Source: Segatella paludivivens DSM 17968 = JCM 13650 (lineage in GTDB: Bacteria; Bacteroidota; Bacteroidia; Bacteroidales; Bacteroidaceae). Taken from it: 43,322 bases of DNA. The stretch spans positions 91 to 43,412 of the forward strand of contig NZ_KB890645.1 in assembly GCF_000373185.1 (NCBI RefSeq), given 5' to 3'. The notes beneath the pieces were generated by a model, which saw only the letters and a list, made by a program, of their open reading frames with translations, made no database searches and was not told where the DNA came from. Of the stretch, positions 17,087 to 24,657 are shown piece after piece (the first letter of the stretch is position 1; every line of letters starts with the position of its first letter). The translations under genes were made by a program, and so were the position numbers.

Positions 17087-17599
17087 TTAATCCTTGTTGT
17101 CTCTTGACCTAACAAGCTCTATCGCTTCCTTACTTGTAATATGATCTATTTCCATTCTCATGACGGCAACATGCGACCATCCTTTTTCTATTTCCTTACG
17201 AAGATTTTCGTCATCTCCTGGATTATAATGGTTTCCTAGAATTTGTAAAGCTCTCATTCTGGTAGCGTCATCATGTATTATATGTATGCGTCCAAATGCA
17301 ATTACACTGCGAAAATAAGTAGTAAATTCACTAGGTATGACATTGTCTTGCTCTATGACGCAGAATGAACACTTTTCATTTGATGCGATTGCATCAATTT
17401 TATGCCCGGATGTTGCGGAATGAAAATATATATCCCCATCATTATAAACATAACTAATTGGCAATGCATATGGATATTCTTGATCTCCCAAGAGTGCTAG
17501 TACTCCAGATGTGCATCTATTAAGAATGTTGATAGTCTCATCATCGCTCAGTTGTTGGCGCTTGCGACGCATTTGTCTAAAAGTTTCGTTCATAAGCAT
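17087..17599 (-). CDS. Pyridoxamine 5'-phosphate oxidase-like FMN-binding protein (NimA-like)
   Basis: This 170-aa split-barrel flavoprotein has the layout of NimA and related PPOX proteins: MRRKRQQLSDDETINILN at the start, then GVLALLGDQEYPYALPISYVYNDGDIYFHSA and GHKIDAIASNEKCSFCVIEQDN. Such proteins bind FMN and reduce small substrates; some members (Nim) reduce nitroimidazole drugs to inactive amines. The ATG at 17599 or 17593 lies within the end of the SMR gene, so the two form a minus-strand operon with a 10-nt overlap. Whether it confers resistance cannot be told from sequence. Confidence 0.75.
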   Translation of the reverse strand: MLMNETFRQMRRKRQQLSDDETINILNRCTSGVLALLGDQEYPYALPISYVYNDGDIYFHSATSGHKIDAIASNEKCSFCVIEQDNVIPSEFTTYFRSVIAFGRIHIIHDDATRMRALQILGNHYNPGDDENLRKEIEKGWSHVAVMRMEIDHITSKEAIELVRSRDNKD

Positions 17600-17910
17600 T
17601 TAAGTCCAATAATAGAAATTATAAGTGTTGAAATAAAAAACAGTCTTTTAAAAGTAAATGGTTCCTCAAAAAATAAAATACCAATTATAACCGTTCCTAC
17701 GGCTCCTATTCCCGTCCATATAGGATAAACTGTTCCTATTGGCAACGTTTGAGTTACTTTTGCTAATAGTGACATACTAATGATGGTAAAAATAATAAAG
17801 CCTAGCATCCAAGCCATCCATGCTGTGCCTGTTAATAATTTTGCACGACCAAGACAGTAGGAAAAGCCTACTTCACACAGCCCTGCAATAATCAAGATAA
17901 TCCAATTCAT
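17590..17910 (-). CDS. SMR-family small multidrug/guanidinium exporter (SugE/Gdx-like)
   Basis: This 106-aa membrane protein has four hydrophobic segments. Helix 1 carries the conserved Glu in IAGLCEVGFSY, and the family motif PIGTVYPIWTGIGAVGT sits in the middle. The wording of that motif is closer to SugE/Gdx (guanidinium exporters) than to EmrE. SMR proteins work as antiparallel dimers exchanging cation for protons. It is first in the operon with the NimA-like gene. A -7 box TAACTTTG lies at 17974-17981 on the minus strand, leaving a roughly 60-nt leader. Substrate is not determined. Confidence 0.8.
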   Translation of the reverse strand: MNWIILIIAGLCEVGFSYCLGRAKLLTGTAWMAWMLGFIIFTIISMSLLAKVTQTLPIGTVYPIWTGIGAVGTVIIGILFFEEPFTFKRLFFISTLIISIIGLKCL

Positions 17911-17973
17911 GATTTTTATCTTAAAATGATTATTTCGAGGGCTGCAGAGCTATCCGGCGTCTCCTTCTGGTTG

Positions 17974-17981
17974 CAAAGTTA
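17974..17981 (-). promoter_or_regulatory. Promoter -7 box for the SMR/NimA-like operon
   Basis: TAACTTTG on the minus strand matches the Bacteroidota -7 consensus. The leader between it and the SMR ATG contains GC-rich sequence (about 17940-17966) but I do not recognise a riboswitch. Confidence 0.6.
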
Positions 17982-18151
17982 ATATATTTAGTGATTATAA
18001 TAAAATTTATCGGTGGAATATTACATGTAAATTTATATAATTCAGTTGTAAATACAATGTTGTCCATATAAGTAGATTATTCATTTATCTACTTTTGTCG
18101 CCGTGAAACATGTGGCAACGTAACTTTGGCTAACATGCCAAACATGATTTC

Positions 18152-18183
18152 ATTGCATGCCTTAAAAACTTGCAGTATCTTTG
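18152..18183 (+). promoter_or_regulatory. Promoter for the HU-like gene
   Basis: ATTG (18152-18155), 20 nt, then TATCTTTG (18176-18183). An AGGAGG lies at 18222-18227 in the leader, 10 nt before a GTG at 18238. Confidence 0.65.
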
Positions 18184-18303
18184 CCGTGTCATTTGAAAAT
18201 CAGGTGACTGGGCTTAATGAAAGGAGGAACATTATAGGTGCACATATATGATGCTTTCAGCAAGTCTCAAACAGTAAAAAAACAATTTAAAAAAGAAAGA
18301 AAC

Positions 18304-18774
18304 ATGCTGAATTACAAAATTTACAAGAACAACAACAAAAAGAATCTGAAAACCTATAACAAGTTTTACGCTCGTGCCGTCTATCTCGGAATAGCTCAAC
18401 TTGATGACATGGCAGAAAAGATTCAGGCAAACTGCTCAGTCAAAAAGAGTGATGTACTAGCAGTACTCACAGAACTTGCAGAGGTGATGACTGTCGAACT
18501 TCAGGAGTCAAAGGTCGTAAAGATCGCAGGACTAGGTTCATTCAAACTAACACTAAAGTGTGTTGGCGCAGATAGCGTTAAGGAGTTCTCACCAGCCAAG
18601 AACATCAAGAAAGTTAACATCCGCTTCAGTCCGGAAGCACATGTAGACATGGGTTCAAAGACACGAACAAAGGCACTTGTAACCGGTACGCAGGTAAAGG
18701 AGTACGCAGAGTACAACAAAATCAAAACTGCACCAGCTGCAGGTGATCCAAACGGCGGAGTAGTAAAGCCTTAA
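18304..18774 (+). CDS. HU/IHF-family DNA-binding protein
   Basis: From the ATG at 18304 the protein is 156 aa: MLNYKIYKNNNKKNLKTYNKFYARAV at the start, then a two-helix region and the HU beta arm (KVVKIAGLGSFKLTL ... NIRFSPEAHVDM). It belongs to the long Bacteroidota HU-like group, with an N-terminal extension and a short Pro/Gly-rich tail. A GTG at 18238 with a good upstream AGGAGG would add 22 residues, but these do not look HU-like. These proteins bend DNA and are regular members of VapE/amidase/smalltalk clusters. A nucleoid-like role in the element's replication is inferred. Confidence 0.85.
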   Translation: MLNYKIYKNNNKKNLKTYNKFYARAVYLGIAQLDDMAEKIQANCSVKKSDVLAVLTELAEVMTVELQESKVVKIAGLGSFKLTLKCVGADSVKEFSPAKNIKKVNIRFSPEAHVDMGSKTRTKALVTGTQVKEYAEYNKIKTAPAAGDPNGGVVKP

Positions 18775-18782
18775 ACATCGTT

Positions 18783-18818
18783 CCCGCTCTGATGCGCAGC
18801 AGAGGGGGATTTGTTTTT
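18783..18818 (+). terminator. Probable terminator after the HU-like gene
   Basis: CCCGCTCTG pairs imperfectly with CAGAGGGGG around a short loop, followed by TTTGTTTTTT. One bulge is needed. Confidence 0.5.
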
Positions 18819-18857
18819 TAAGAACACACACACAACGATTAATTAAAAGAAAACTAA

Positions 18858-18965
18858 ATGAACAAGAACAACGTAAACATTTCATGGATCATTAAGATAG
18901 TAATCGCTATCGCTTCCAGTCTTCTAGGGTTGCTTGGGACGCAACAAGATGAAACACAGAATTAG
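18858..18965 (+). CDS. Smalltalk-family micro-protein
   Basis: This 35-aa ORF begins MNKNNVNISWIIKIVIAIAS; a hydrophobic helix follows (about 8-26) and a polar tail ends QQDETQN. Size, position just after an HU-like gene and the single hydrophobic helix match the Bacteroidota 'smalltalk' protein family, which usually lies between an HU-like gene and an amidase. Here no amidase follows; the M15 peptidase at the left end of the module may fill that place. The role of the family is unknown. Confidence 0.65.
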   Translation: MNKNNVNISWIIKIVIAIASSLLGLLGTQQDETQN

Positions 18966-19077
18966 CTATATGAGCTATCACGATTTCAACGACTTAATTA
19001 AAATCATAACCAGTCTAGTCTGGTTAATTGCAGCGCTCACAGCGCTACTTAGCTGCACGGTATGGATTGCAGGATAA
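18949..19077 (+). CDS. Second small membrane ORF overlapping smalltalk
   Basis: This 42-aa ORF (MKHRISYMSYHDFNDLIKII at the start) begins 17 nt before the smalltalk stop, in another frame. It has one hydrophobic helix ending in ALLSC, reminiscent of the Cys-containing end of some smalltalk proteins. A 12-bp hairpin follows directly. Coupled translation with smalltalk is likely if it is real. Its small size keeps confidence low. Confidence 0.45.
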   Translation: MKHRISYMSYHDFNDLIKIITSLVWLIAALTALLSCTVWIAG

Positions 19078-19081
19078 CAAG

Positions 19082-19109
19082 AGAGGGATGTGCTAAAGCG
19101 CATCCCTCT
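19082..19109 (+). terminator. Terminator after the smalltalk pair
   Basis: AGAGGGATGTGC pairs with GCGCATCCCTCT (one G-U pair) around a TAAA loop, followed by TTAATCGTTT. Confidence 0.6.
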
Positions 19110-19186
19110 TAATCGTTTATGGGGTCTCGTAGATAATGTGTTGTTTGTTGTCTCTCTGATAGATGGAGTACACTTGTGTGTTTATT

Positions 19187-19307
19187 CTCTCGCTGATAAC
19201 GCAGATAGCGCAGACGAATGCAGCTGAGCTGCATTTGTCCCGCAGATGATTGTTGTTGATGTTATTGTGTTTTAGTCTGCGTGAATCAGCGAGATCTGCG
19301 AGAGAAC
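19187..19307. repeat. Solitary CGCAGA repeat unit at the right edge of the accessory region
   Basis: A right arm (CTCTCGCTGATAACGCAGAT, from 19187) is followed by the hairpin AATGCAGCTGAGCTGCATT and a left arm (TCTGCGTGAATCAGCGAGAT, from 19276). It is the last copy seen in the window and marks the end of the accessory half. Confidence 0.8.
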
Positions 19308-19450
19308 ATGTAGCAGATATGAAGGAATTATAGTCTTATTTCCTACTTTCGTTGAAAGGAGATGATTAAATAGATTCACTATTTTTCATCTATTTTTTGT
19401 CCATGTCATCCATGTTGAGACTATATAGGTTAGAATTGGGAAATAAGTAT

Positions 19451-19944
19451 TATCTTTGCAACAGTAATATGATGAAATAAGTTATATGATAGATATAAAT
19501 TTGTATTTAATCATTTATAATGTCTTATTGTGGCAGACCACAGCGTCGCCTAGTGGAGTGATATTGAATAAACGGCATTAACACTAAAAAAGTATGAATG
19601 AAAAGTTCTGTGCTCGTAATATCAAGTTTTATATATTCGAATAAATCTTGTTACAGTAGACTTTTACATTATCGTTTAGAAGGGGACCATTTGAACTTAA
19701 TGGTGAAATTATATTGTGTATCAAAGAATAGAATGGCAAACAACACTGCAATATTAGCATTGATTAGCCACTTTATATACTCAGATAACAAAATTAAGGA
19801 CAAGTTATATTTTGCTTTATCCACTTGTTTGCATAAGATATTGGACTCCGTGAGGAGTTCTGTTTGTTAATTCTAGTATTGTATAAAAATACAATAACAA
19901 TGTCTAGAACGCCTGAGCAGTGATGCTGTGGCGTTCTTTTTTTT
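19451..19944 (+). ncRNA. Possible structured non-coding transcript
   Basis: A -7 box TATCTTTG (19451-19458) is followed by about 490 nt and then a strong terminator. The interval contains hairpins such as TGTGG-CAGA-CCACA (19529-19542), CCAT...ATGG near 19688 and GGACTCC-GTGA-GGAGTTC near 19850. A 90-codon frame (19598-19870) has no recognisable features, lacks a clear ribosome site and may be chance. It matches no RNA family I can name. Confidence 0.3.
19906..19944 (+). terminator. Strong intrinsic terminator
   Basis: AGAACGCC and GGCGTTCT form an 8-bp stem with a 16-nt loop, followed by seven T residues. Confidence 0.85.
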
Positions 19945-20087
19945 AAAAGATTTTGTAATTATAACGATGTTACGTCTATATTCTTAATTTACACATTACT
20001 ATTGTAGATGTGAAATTTTCATATCAATAAAGTGAGCATTTTCCAGTAAAACATTTAAGTCATTTCTGAAAGTATTTTAATTTGTAT

Positions 20088-21827
20088 TTAATGGCTTGGT
20101 TTTATCTGACTTTTCATTACCATATAGTTATTTGTATATGATATGGCTCCATCACTACGCTTGGCGTAGCATGTAACTAAACACGGACGATTGATTTTAA
20201 TAGGACTGGTATAACGCTGCTTAAAACGTTCGGGACGCTGCCAATCACCATTTATCGTATAATAGAAAGCAACAGGAGAATTAATTTCTTTTTTATCTTT
20301 AGAGATATACAGCATTCCATTTCTATATGTCATGACCGGTAACTTAATACGCGTTGTATATGATTTCCATAAAGGGTTGCTTACACCTGCGTATGTATAC
20401 CAAATTTTATAGTTCCAACGAGTTTTCAGTTTATAATATCCAGTTTCTTTCGTATCAAAATTGCGTATACATTCTAAAGGTTTTTCGTTGCTTGAATAAT
20501 AACAAAAAGATTTCTTTAAATCTATAATCTCGTCGGTCTCCACATCAAATAATGTGTAATCTCTAAAACAAAAGACGTTAGCGACATCTGGTGCTCCGGA
20601 AAATCTTTTGAAGTTTTTCGTGTGGATATGTAACGCCTTGCCATAAATATATTTTAGTTTTTTTGTTACAGCAAATGCTTTCACATAATAATCAGTATTT
20701 CCCATAAGAAGCATCAGTGGCATAGTGAACTGTTCTTTGTCGAGATAATAAAAATCAAACTTTTTGAAATTACGAATATTCGTTTCGCCATAAATCGTTC
20801 CAGAACTACCATACACAGTTTGTTTGTTACTTGTTGTGTCTGTATCATAAAGATCATCAGGATTGGTTGCAATAAGCAGCCCCTTATTTATGATTTTCTT
20901 TTCATCATAATTCTCAATAAATCCACCAACCAATGGAGGTTGAGAAGTTGAATCTAATATGATAGTCTTGACTTTAATATTACTAGTAGAATCTATTGGA
21001 TATAATCTCGTGCTATATTTTGTTGCTATTCTTCTATTGCTATATGCATGTAAGCCACATAACAAGATTACAAGTAACAATAGGGATAATAAAATTAAAA
21101 TGAGAGAACGCTTTCTTGTAGAAACTGCTCTTTTCAATTCAGATACAGACTGAAAACGCTTAGTAGGGTCTTGCTGTAAGCAACGTGAAAGAACTTTCTT
21201 GTTTACTAGGCTGTATTTCTTAAATATATTTCCAATCGCATATATATCGCTATAAGTTCCGACAGCATATTTGTCGGTAAATTGTTCTGGAGCTGAGTAG
21301 CCTTCTGTTCCTCCTGGAGTATAAATATAACTATCCTGATAGGCAAAACCACAGTCAATCAGTTTCACGTGATGTCCGATACGGGTTATGATGATGTTGT
21401 CTGGTTTCAGATCAAGATGGAGCATCTGGTGTTGGTGCATACAGCCCACAGCTGATAGAAACTCGTCAACAAACTGTTTGCGGGCTGATTTTGAGTTGAA
21501 GTAATCAGGATTTAAGGTTATAAATTCGGAAAGATTGTAACCATCTACAAATTCTGTGAGCAGATAAGGACCTTTTTCATCCTCACCCATACCCTTATAA
21601 CGCACAATAAAGTCATTATTCAATGACGCACCAAGTTCAAATTCTTTTTTAAGTGAGTCACGATATAAAGGATTATCCTTGTATTCAGCTTTAAGTTGTT
21701 TTTTTGAATACCATTTACCATCAATTTTGACCTTATAGTTAATAGCAGTTCCACCTTCGGCAATCACCGTCTCATCTGAGTCTGCTGATAATTCGTCATT
21801 AAAGAAAAAGCGAGATTCTGTATCCAT
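20088..21827 (-). CDS. Transmembrane Ser/Thr protein kinase with C-terminal extracytoplasmic domain
   Basis: This 579-aa protein has an N-terminal kinase domain (about 20-235): catalytic loop HLDLKPDN (137-144), metal site DCGF (158-161, for DFG) and APE (179-181). A single membrane helix follows (241-260). The roughly 300-aa outer region is not recognised, but its end (about 515-570, FYYTINGDWQRPERF...ITNRPCL-like) resembles chitobiase-type or FN3-like beta domains. The kinase is Hanks-type. It is encoded 8 nt downstream of a gene for a DNA-binding-like protein, so they form an operon and could be a signal/regulator pair. The ligand is unknown. Confidence 0.8.
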   Translation of the reverse strand: MDTESRFFFNDELSADSDETVIAEGGTAINYKVKIDGKWYSKKQLKAEYKDNPLYRDSLKKEFELGASLNNDFIVRYKGMGEDEKGPYLLTEFVDGYNLSEFITLNPDYFNSKSARKQFVDEFLSAVGCMHQHQMLHLDLKPDNIIITRIGHHVKLIDCGFAYQDSYIYTPGGTEGYSAPEQFTDKYAVGTYSDIYAIGNIFKKYSLVNKKVLSRCLQQDPTKRFQSVSELKRAVSTRKRSLILILLSLLLLVILLCGLHAYSNRRIATKYSTRLYPIDSTSNIKVKTIILDSTSQPPLVGGFIENYDEKKIINKGLLIATNPDDLYDTDTTSNKQTVYGSSGTIYGETNIRNFKKFDFYYLDKEQFTMPLMLLMGNTDYYVKAFAVTKKLKYIYGKALHIHTKNFKRFSGAPDVANVFCFRDYTLFDVETDEIIDLKKSFCYYSSNEKPLECIRNFDTKETGYYKLKTRWNYKIWYTYAGVSNPLWKSYTTRIKLPVMTYRNGMLYISKDKKEINSPVAFYYTINGDWQRPERFKQRYTSPIKINRPCLVTCYAKRSDGAISYTNNYMVMKSQIKPSH

Positions 21828-21835
21828 ATAGGTAG

Positions 21836-22384
21836 TTACATTATTTTAATTGATTTCACGCCACCCTCAATGCCACCGATATATTGTCCTAATTTATGTC
21901 CTTCATGTTCGACCTCACTCACAAAGAACGAATGACCTACAGCAATTTCGGAAATAGTTAATATATCCCCTTTATTCAGTTTTCCACCGTTTGCAGATTG
22001 TACCATACAATGATAGGCATCAGTCACCTTTAATAGCAGTTTTCTTGCTGGTTCATAGCAAACTTCAATATTTGCTTCTTTGTTCATGTCTTTTATAAAC
22101 AAAACATTTTCGAGGATGCTAATACACGAGTTTCCATTCTCTGAAACATCATTCAGTTGTTCCCAATTCTTGAATCCCAAGTATTCCGCAATAATATTTA
22201 ATGTAGTGTTTGAAGTCTTTACGCATGGTTGCATTCCGAAAAGACGTTTCAGAGTATTTATACTTAGGGTTTCACCTGTAACTTCAAAGATGTCTTTTGA
22301 TAATATATCAAACTGACTTGATAAAGTAAGGTGGTTTCCAACCTTATCACGAATTAAATTTTGAATATATGAACTTAAAATCAT
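21836..22384 (-). CDS. Putative regulator with HTH-like N-terminus
   Basis: This 182-aa protein's N-terminal region (about 25-75) has a helical HTH-like pattern: LSKDIFEVTGETLSINTLKRLFG, then a homeobox-like second part ending FKNWEQLND. The C-terminal half is beta-rich with a Gly-rich end (GQYIGGIEGGVKSIKIM). It lies 8 nt upstream of the Ser/Thr kinase on the same strand, suggesting it is expressed with, and possibly phosphorylated by, the kinase. I do not recognise the family. DNA binding is inferred from pattern. Confidence 0.6.
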   Translation of the reverse strand: MILSSYIQNLIRDKVGNHLTLSSQFDILSKDIFEVTGETLSINTLKRLFGMQPCVKTSNTTLNIIAEYLGFKNWEQLNDVSENGNSCISILENVLFIKDMNKEANIEVCYEPARKLLLKVTDAYHCMVQSANGGKLNKGDILTISEIAVGHSFFVSEVEHEGHKLGQYIGGIEGGVKSIKIM

Positions 22385-22448
22385 AACAATATTAAAATAG
22401 TTGTCATCTCTATGATACTAAAATAAAAGGTCGTTATAGAAAACGAGA

Positions 22449-22481
22449 TAGGGCTGTCCACGACTTACATGCACAGCCCTA
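22449..22481 (-). terminator. Terminator of the zinc-ribbon/Nif3 operon
   Basis: TAGGGCTGT and ACAGCCCTA form a 9-bp stem with a 15-nt loop, followed on the minus strand by TCTCGTTTTC. Confidence 0.6.
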
Positions 22482-22508
22482 CTTAATATTCATTATAGAA
22501 ATAAGCAA

Positions 22509-23360
22509 TTATGCTTCTTCTGGTGTTGTTTCTTCTTCTGCCTTCTTCGTAGTCTTACGAATTGTGCGTTTAGCGCGCTTTGGCTTCTCTTCTGAAGCAG
22601 GCTTTTCTGGCTTAATACCAGCAAGTTCTGGATCAATCATGATTCTACCGCAATACTCACAAACGATAATCTTCTTGTGAATCTTGATGTCTAGTTGGCG
22701 CTGAGGTGGAATCTTGTTGAAACAACCACCACAAGCATCACGCTGAACGTAAACGATACCCAAACCGTTACGGGCATTCTTGCGAATACGCTTGAAGCTT
22801 GTAAGCAAACGAGGCTCAATCTTTGTTTCTAATTCCTTAGCCTTTTCCTTCAGCTTTTCCTCTTCTTCACGAGTTTCCTGCATAATCTCGTCAAGTTCGT
22901 TTTTCTTTTCATCATGATCAGCCTGACGGTCAGCCATTGTTTCCTGAGCCTTTGCTAAATCTTGATTGCATTCTTCAATCTTAATCGCAGCTTCTTTGAT
23001 CTTCTTTGTACAAAGTTCGATTTCCAAAGTCTGGAACTCAATTTCCTTTGTAAGAGTATCATATTCGCGATTATTCTTAACATCCTCAAGCTGAGTTTTG
23101 TAACGATCAACACTAACCTGCGCATCAGTAATATCGTGCTTCTTCTGAGTTACTGCATTTTGGAACTCTGCAATCTCGTTCTGAATTTTCTCAATACGGA
23201 TATTCAGACCTTCGATTTCATCCTCCAAGTCTTGAACCTCAAGTGGAAGTTCACCGCGAAGAGCCTTTTTGTCATCAATGCTACTCAATGTAGTTTGCAG
23301 TTGATAAAGAGTTTTCAACTTCTCTTCAACTGACAAGTCTGTAGGATCTTTCTTTGCCAT
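22509..23360 (-). CDS. C4-type zinc-ribbon coiled-coil protein (COG1579-like)
   Basis: The start is MAKKDPTDLSVEEKLKTLYQ; the ATG at 23426 would extend into the Nif3-like gene and looks wrong. The protein is 283 aa. Residues about 20-190 are a long coiled coil rich in Glu, Lys and Gln. A C4 zinc ribbon with CGGCFN and CEYCGRIM lies near residues 205-240, and a Lys-rich C-terminal tail follows. This architecture matches the conserved zinc-ribbon protein found next to Nif3-like genes across Bacteroidota. It probably binds nucleic acid, but its role is not established. The two genes are 5 nt apart. Confidence 0.85.
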   Translation of the reverse strand: MAKKDPTDLSVEEKLKTLYQLQTTLSSIDDKKALRGELPLEVQDLEDEIEGLNIRIEKIQNEIAEFQNAVTQKKHDITDAQVSVDRYKTQLEDVKNNREYDTLTKEIEFQTLEIELCTKKIKEAAIKIEECNQDLAKAQETMADRQADHDEKKNELDEIMQETREEEEKLKEKAKELETKIEPRLLTSFKRIRKNARNGLGIVYVQRDACGGCFNKIPPQRQLDIKIHKKIIVCEYCGRIMIDPELAGIKPEKPASEEKPKRAKRTIRKTTKKAEEETTPEEA

Positions 23361-23365
23361 AATTT

Positions 23366-24154
23366 TTATAGATAAATTATTGGATTCGTGTTTATCTTCG
23401 TGAGTTTGCACTCTACACCAGGACACTTATCCTCTATTATTGATTTGAAAATTTCGTTTGTATATTGTTCACTCTGATAATGTCCAATCACTGCAATCTG
23501 TATCTGCTGATCTCTGCCGAAATACTCATGATAGTGCATTTCTCCAGTGATAAAGGCGTCAGCACCAGCATTTATAGCATCTTCGAGCATAAACGAGCCA
23601 GCACCGCCACATACAGCTATCTTTGAAATAGGACGTCTCAACAATTCGTTTGCCATGACACATTCCACGTCAAAGTTTCGTTTCAACATTATTATCAGGT
23701 CGTCGGCAGCAATTGGTTCATTCAGTTCACCGATAACTCCGTCACCGCCCTGAACACCGTCAACAGTATTCTGCTTACCAAAGAAACACAAATCATGCAA
23801 TCCAAGTTTCTCGGCAATCTTATGATTCACACCTCCTTGTGCACTGTCCATGTTTGTATGCATAGACACTACAGTGATATGATTCTCTATAGCCTTGCGT
23901 ATAGTTATCTGAACTTCATCTTCATCAGTGATATGAGCCAACTTGTGGAATATCAGCGGATGATGTGAAACAATCAGATTGCAGCCACAAGCAACAGCTT
24001 CGTCGACGATTTTAGGGGTCACGTCAAGACACAATAAAGCCCCTGAGACTTCCACTTCTGTTAATCCAACCTGTAAGCCTGCATTATCAAAATCAGCTTG
24101 CAGAGGCAGAGGCGCGAACTGTTCAAGGGCACCAATTACTTCCTTTATTTTCAT
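23366..24154 (-). CDS. Nif3-like dinuclear metal-binding protein (YbgI/DUF34 family)
   Basis: The start MKIKEVIGALEQFAPLPLQA gives 262 aa. Motifs of the hexameric Nif3 family are present: SHHPLIFHK, SMHTNMDSAQGGVN and the later IGHYQSEQ, which supply His and Asp ligands for two metals. An upstream ATG at 24178 overlaps the promoter -7 box TACCTTTG (24176-24183, minus strand), so it cannot be the start; an ATG at 24163 remains possible. Biochemical function of the family is uncertain. Confidence 0.85.
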   Translation of the reverse strand: MKIKEVIGALEQFAPLPLQADFDNAGLQVGLTEVEVSGALLCLDVTPKIVDEAVACGCNLIVSHHPLIFHKLAHITDEDEVQITIRKAIENHITVVSMHTNMDSAQGGVNHKIAEKLGLHDLCFFGKQNTVDGVQGGDGVIGELNEPIAADDLIIMLKRNFDVECVMANELLRRPISKIAVCGGAGSFMLEDAINAGADAFITGEMHYHEYFGRDQQIQIAVIGHYQSEQYTNEIFKSIIEDKCPGVECKLTKINTNPIIYL

Positions 24155-24330
24155 GCGTTGCATAAAATTAGATTGCAAAGGTAGTTAAATTTCTATATTA
24201 TAATGGTGTAGGTGTTGTTTGTTTAACATCTTTTACATTATATATATTCTCATTCTGTGGATAACAAACAGTAAACGGGACACATTCCATGAAGAAATAT
24301 ATCCCGTTTGCTATGAAACCTAAATATTAT

Positions 24331-24450
24331 CTAAGATAAGTTCACTCTTCCGTAGTTGTATGTGTTAAGTACATTAACCATATAATGAACTACCTTTTCT
24401 TTGTTTACGGTACTCTTTATTAATACCACTACCTTTGTCATCTTTTTCAT
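24331..24450 (-). CDS. Small 39-aa ORF with its own promoter and leader
   Basis: On the minus strand ATG at 24448-24450 opens MKKMTKVVVLIKSTVNKEKV, ending KVVHYMVNVLNTYNYGRVNLS before TAG. GAAAGG, a plausible ribosome site, lies about 10 nt upstream. A promoter TAACTTTG (24538-24545) with ATTG 20 nt before it gives a leader of about 85 nt. Perfect 8-bp hairpin arms AAACGGGA and TCCCGTTT lie about 30-60 nt after the stop. It is too short for most annotation. It is basic and has no membrane segment. Confidence 0.55.
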   Translation of the reverse strand: MKKMTKVVVLIKSTVNKEKVVHYMVNVLNTYNYGRVNLS

Positions 24451-24537
24451 AATTGTTATCCTTTCAATCTTTCTACCTTAAATAAGCTAATATCTTTATA
24501 TTTTTATTACTCTATACTTTTATCCTTTTTACAAGTG

Positions 24538-24579
24538 CAAAGTTAACGCCCTTATCATTAGTAAACAATGATAAGGGCG
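24538..24579 (-). promoter_or_regulatory. Promoter with 13-bp inverted repeat over the upstream region
   Basis: On the minus strand ATTG, 20 nt, then TAACTTTG (24538-24545). CGCCCTTATCATT (24547-24559) and its exact reverse complement (24567-24579) form a 13-bp stem over the -33 region. A repressor site or an overlapping terminator of the upstream gene are both possible. Confidence 0.5.
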
Positions 24580-24657
24580 CAAATTAGTTTCAAAAAGCGT
24601 TATTTTTGACTTGAATCAATCAACTTGACACATATCAATACCGTGTTTTGATATGCA

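Noticed and set aside
17940..17967. Guanidine riboswitch before the SMR exporter
   Set aside because: The leader is only about 60 nt and I cannot match its sequence to a known guanidine class.
18238..18303. GTG start of the HU-like gene
   Set aside because: The added 22 residues do not look HU-like, although an AGGAGG is well placed; noted as alternative.
1..19310. Complete prophage
   Set aside because: No capsid, portal, terminase, tail or integrase genes seen.
19598..19870. 90-codon ORF
   Set aside because: No similarity, weak ribosome site, and it overlaps a candidate structured RNA; kept as part of that region only.
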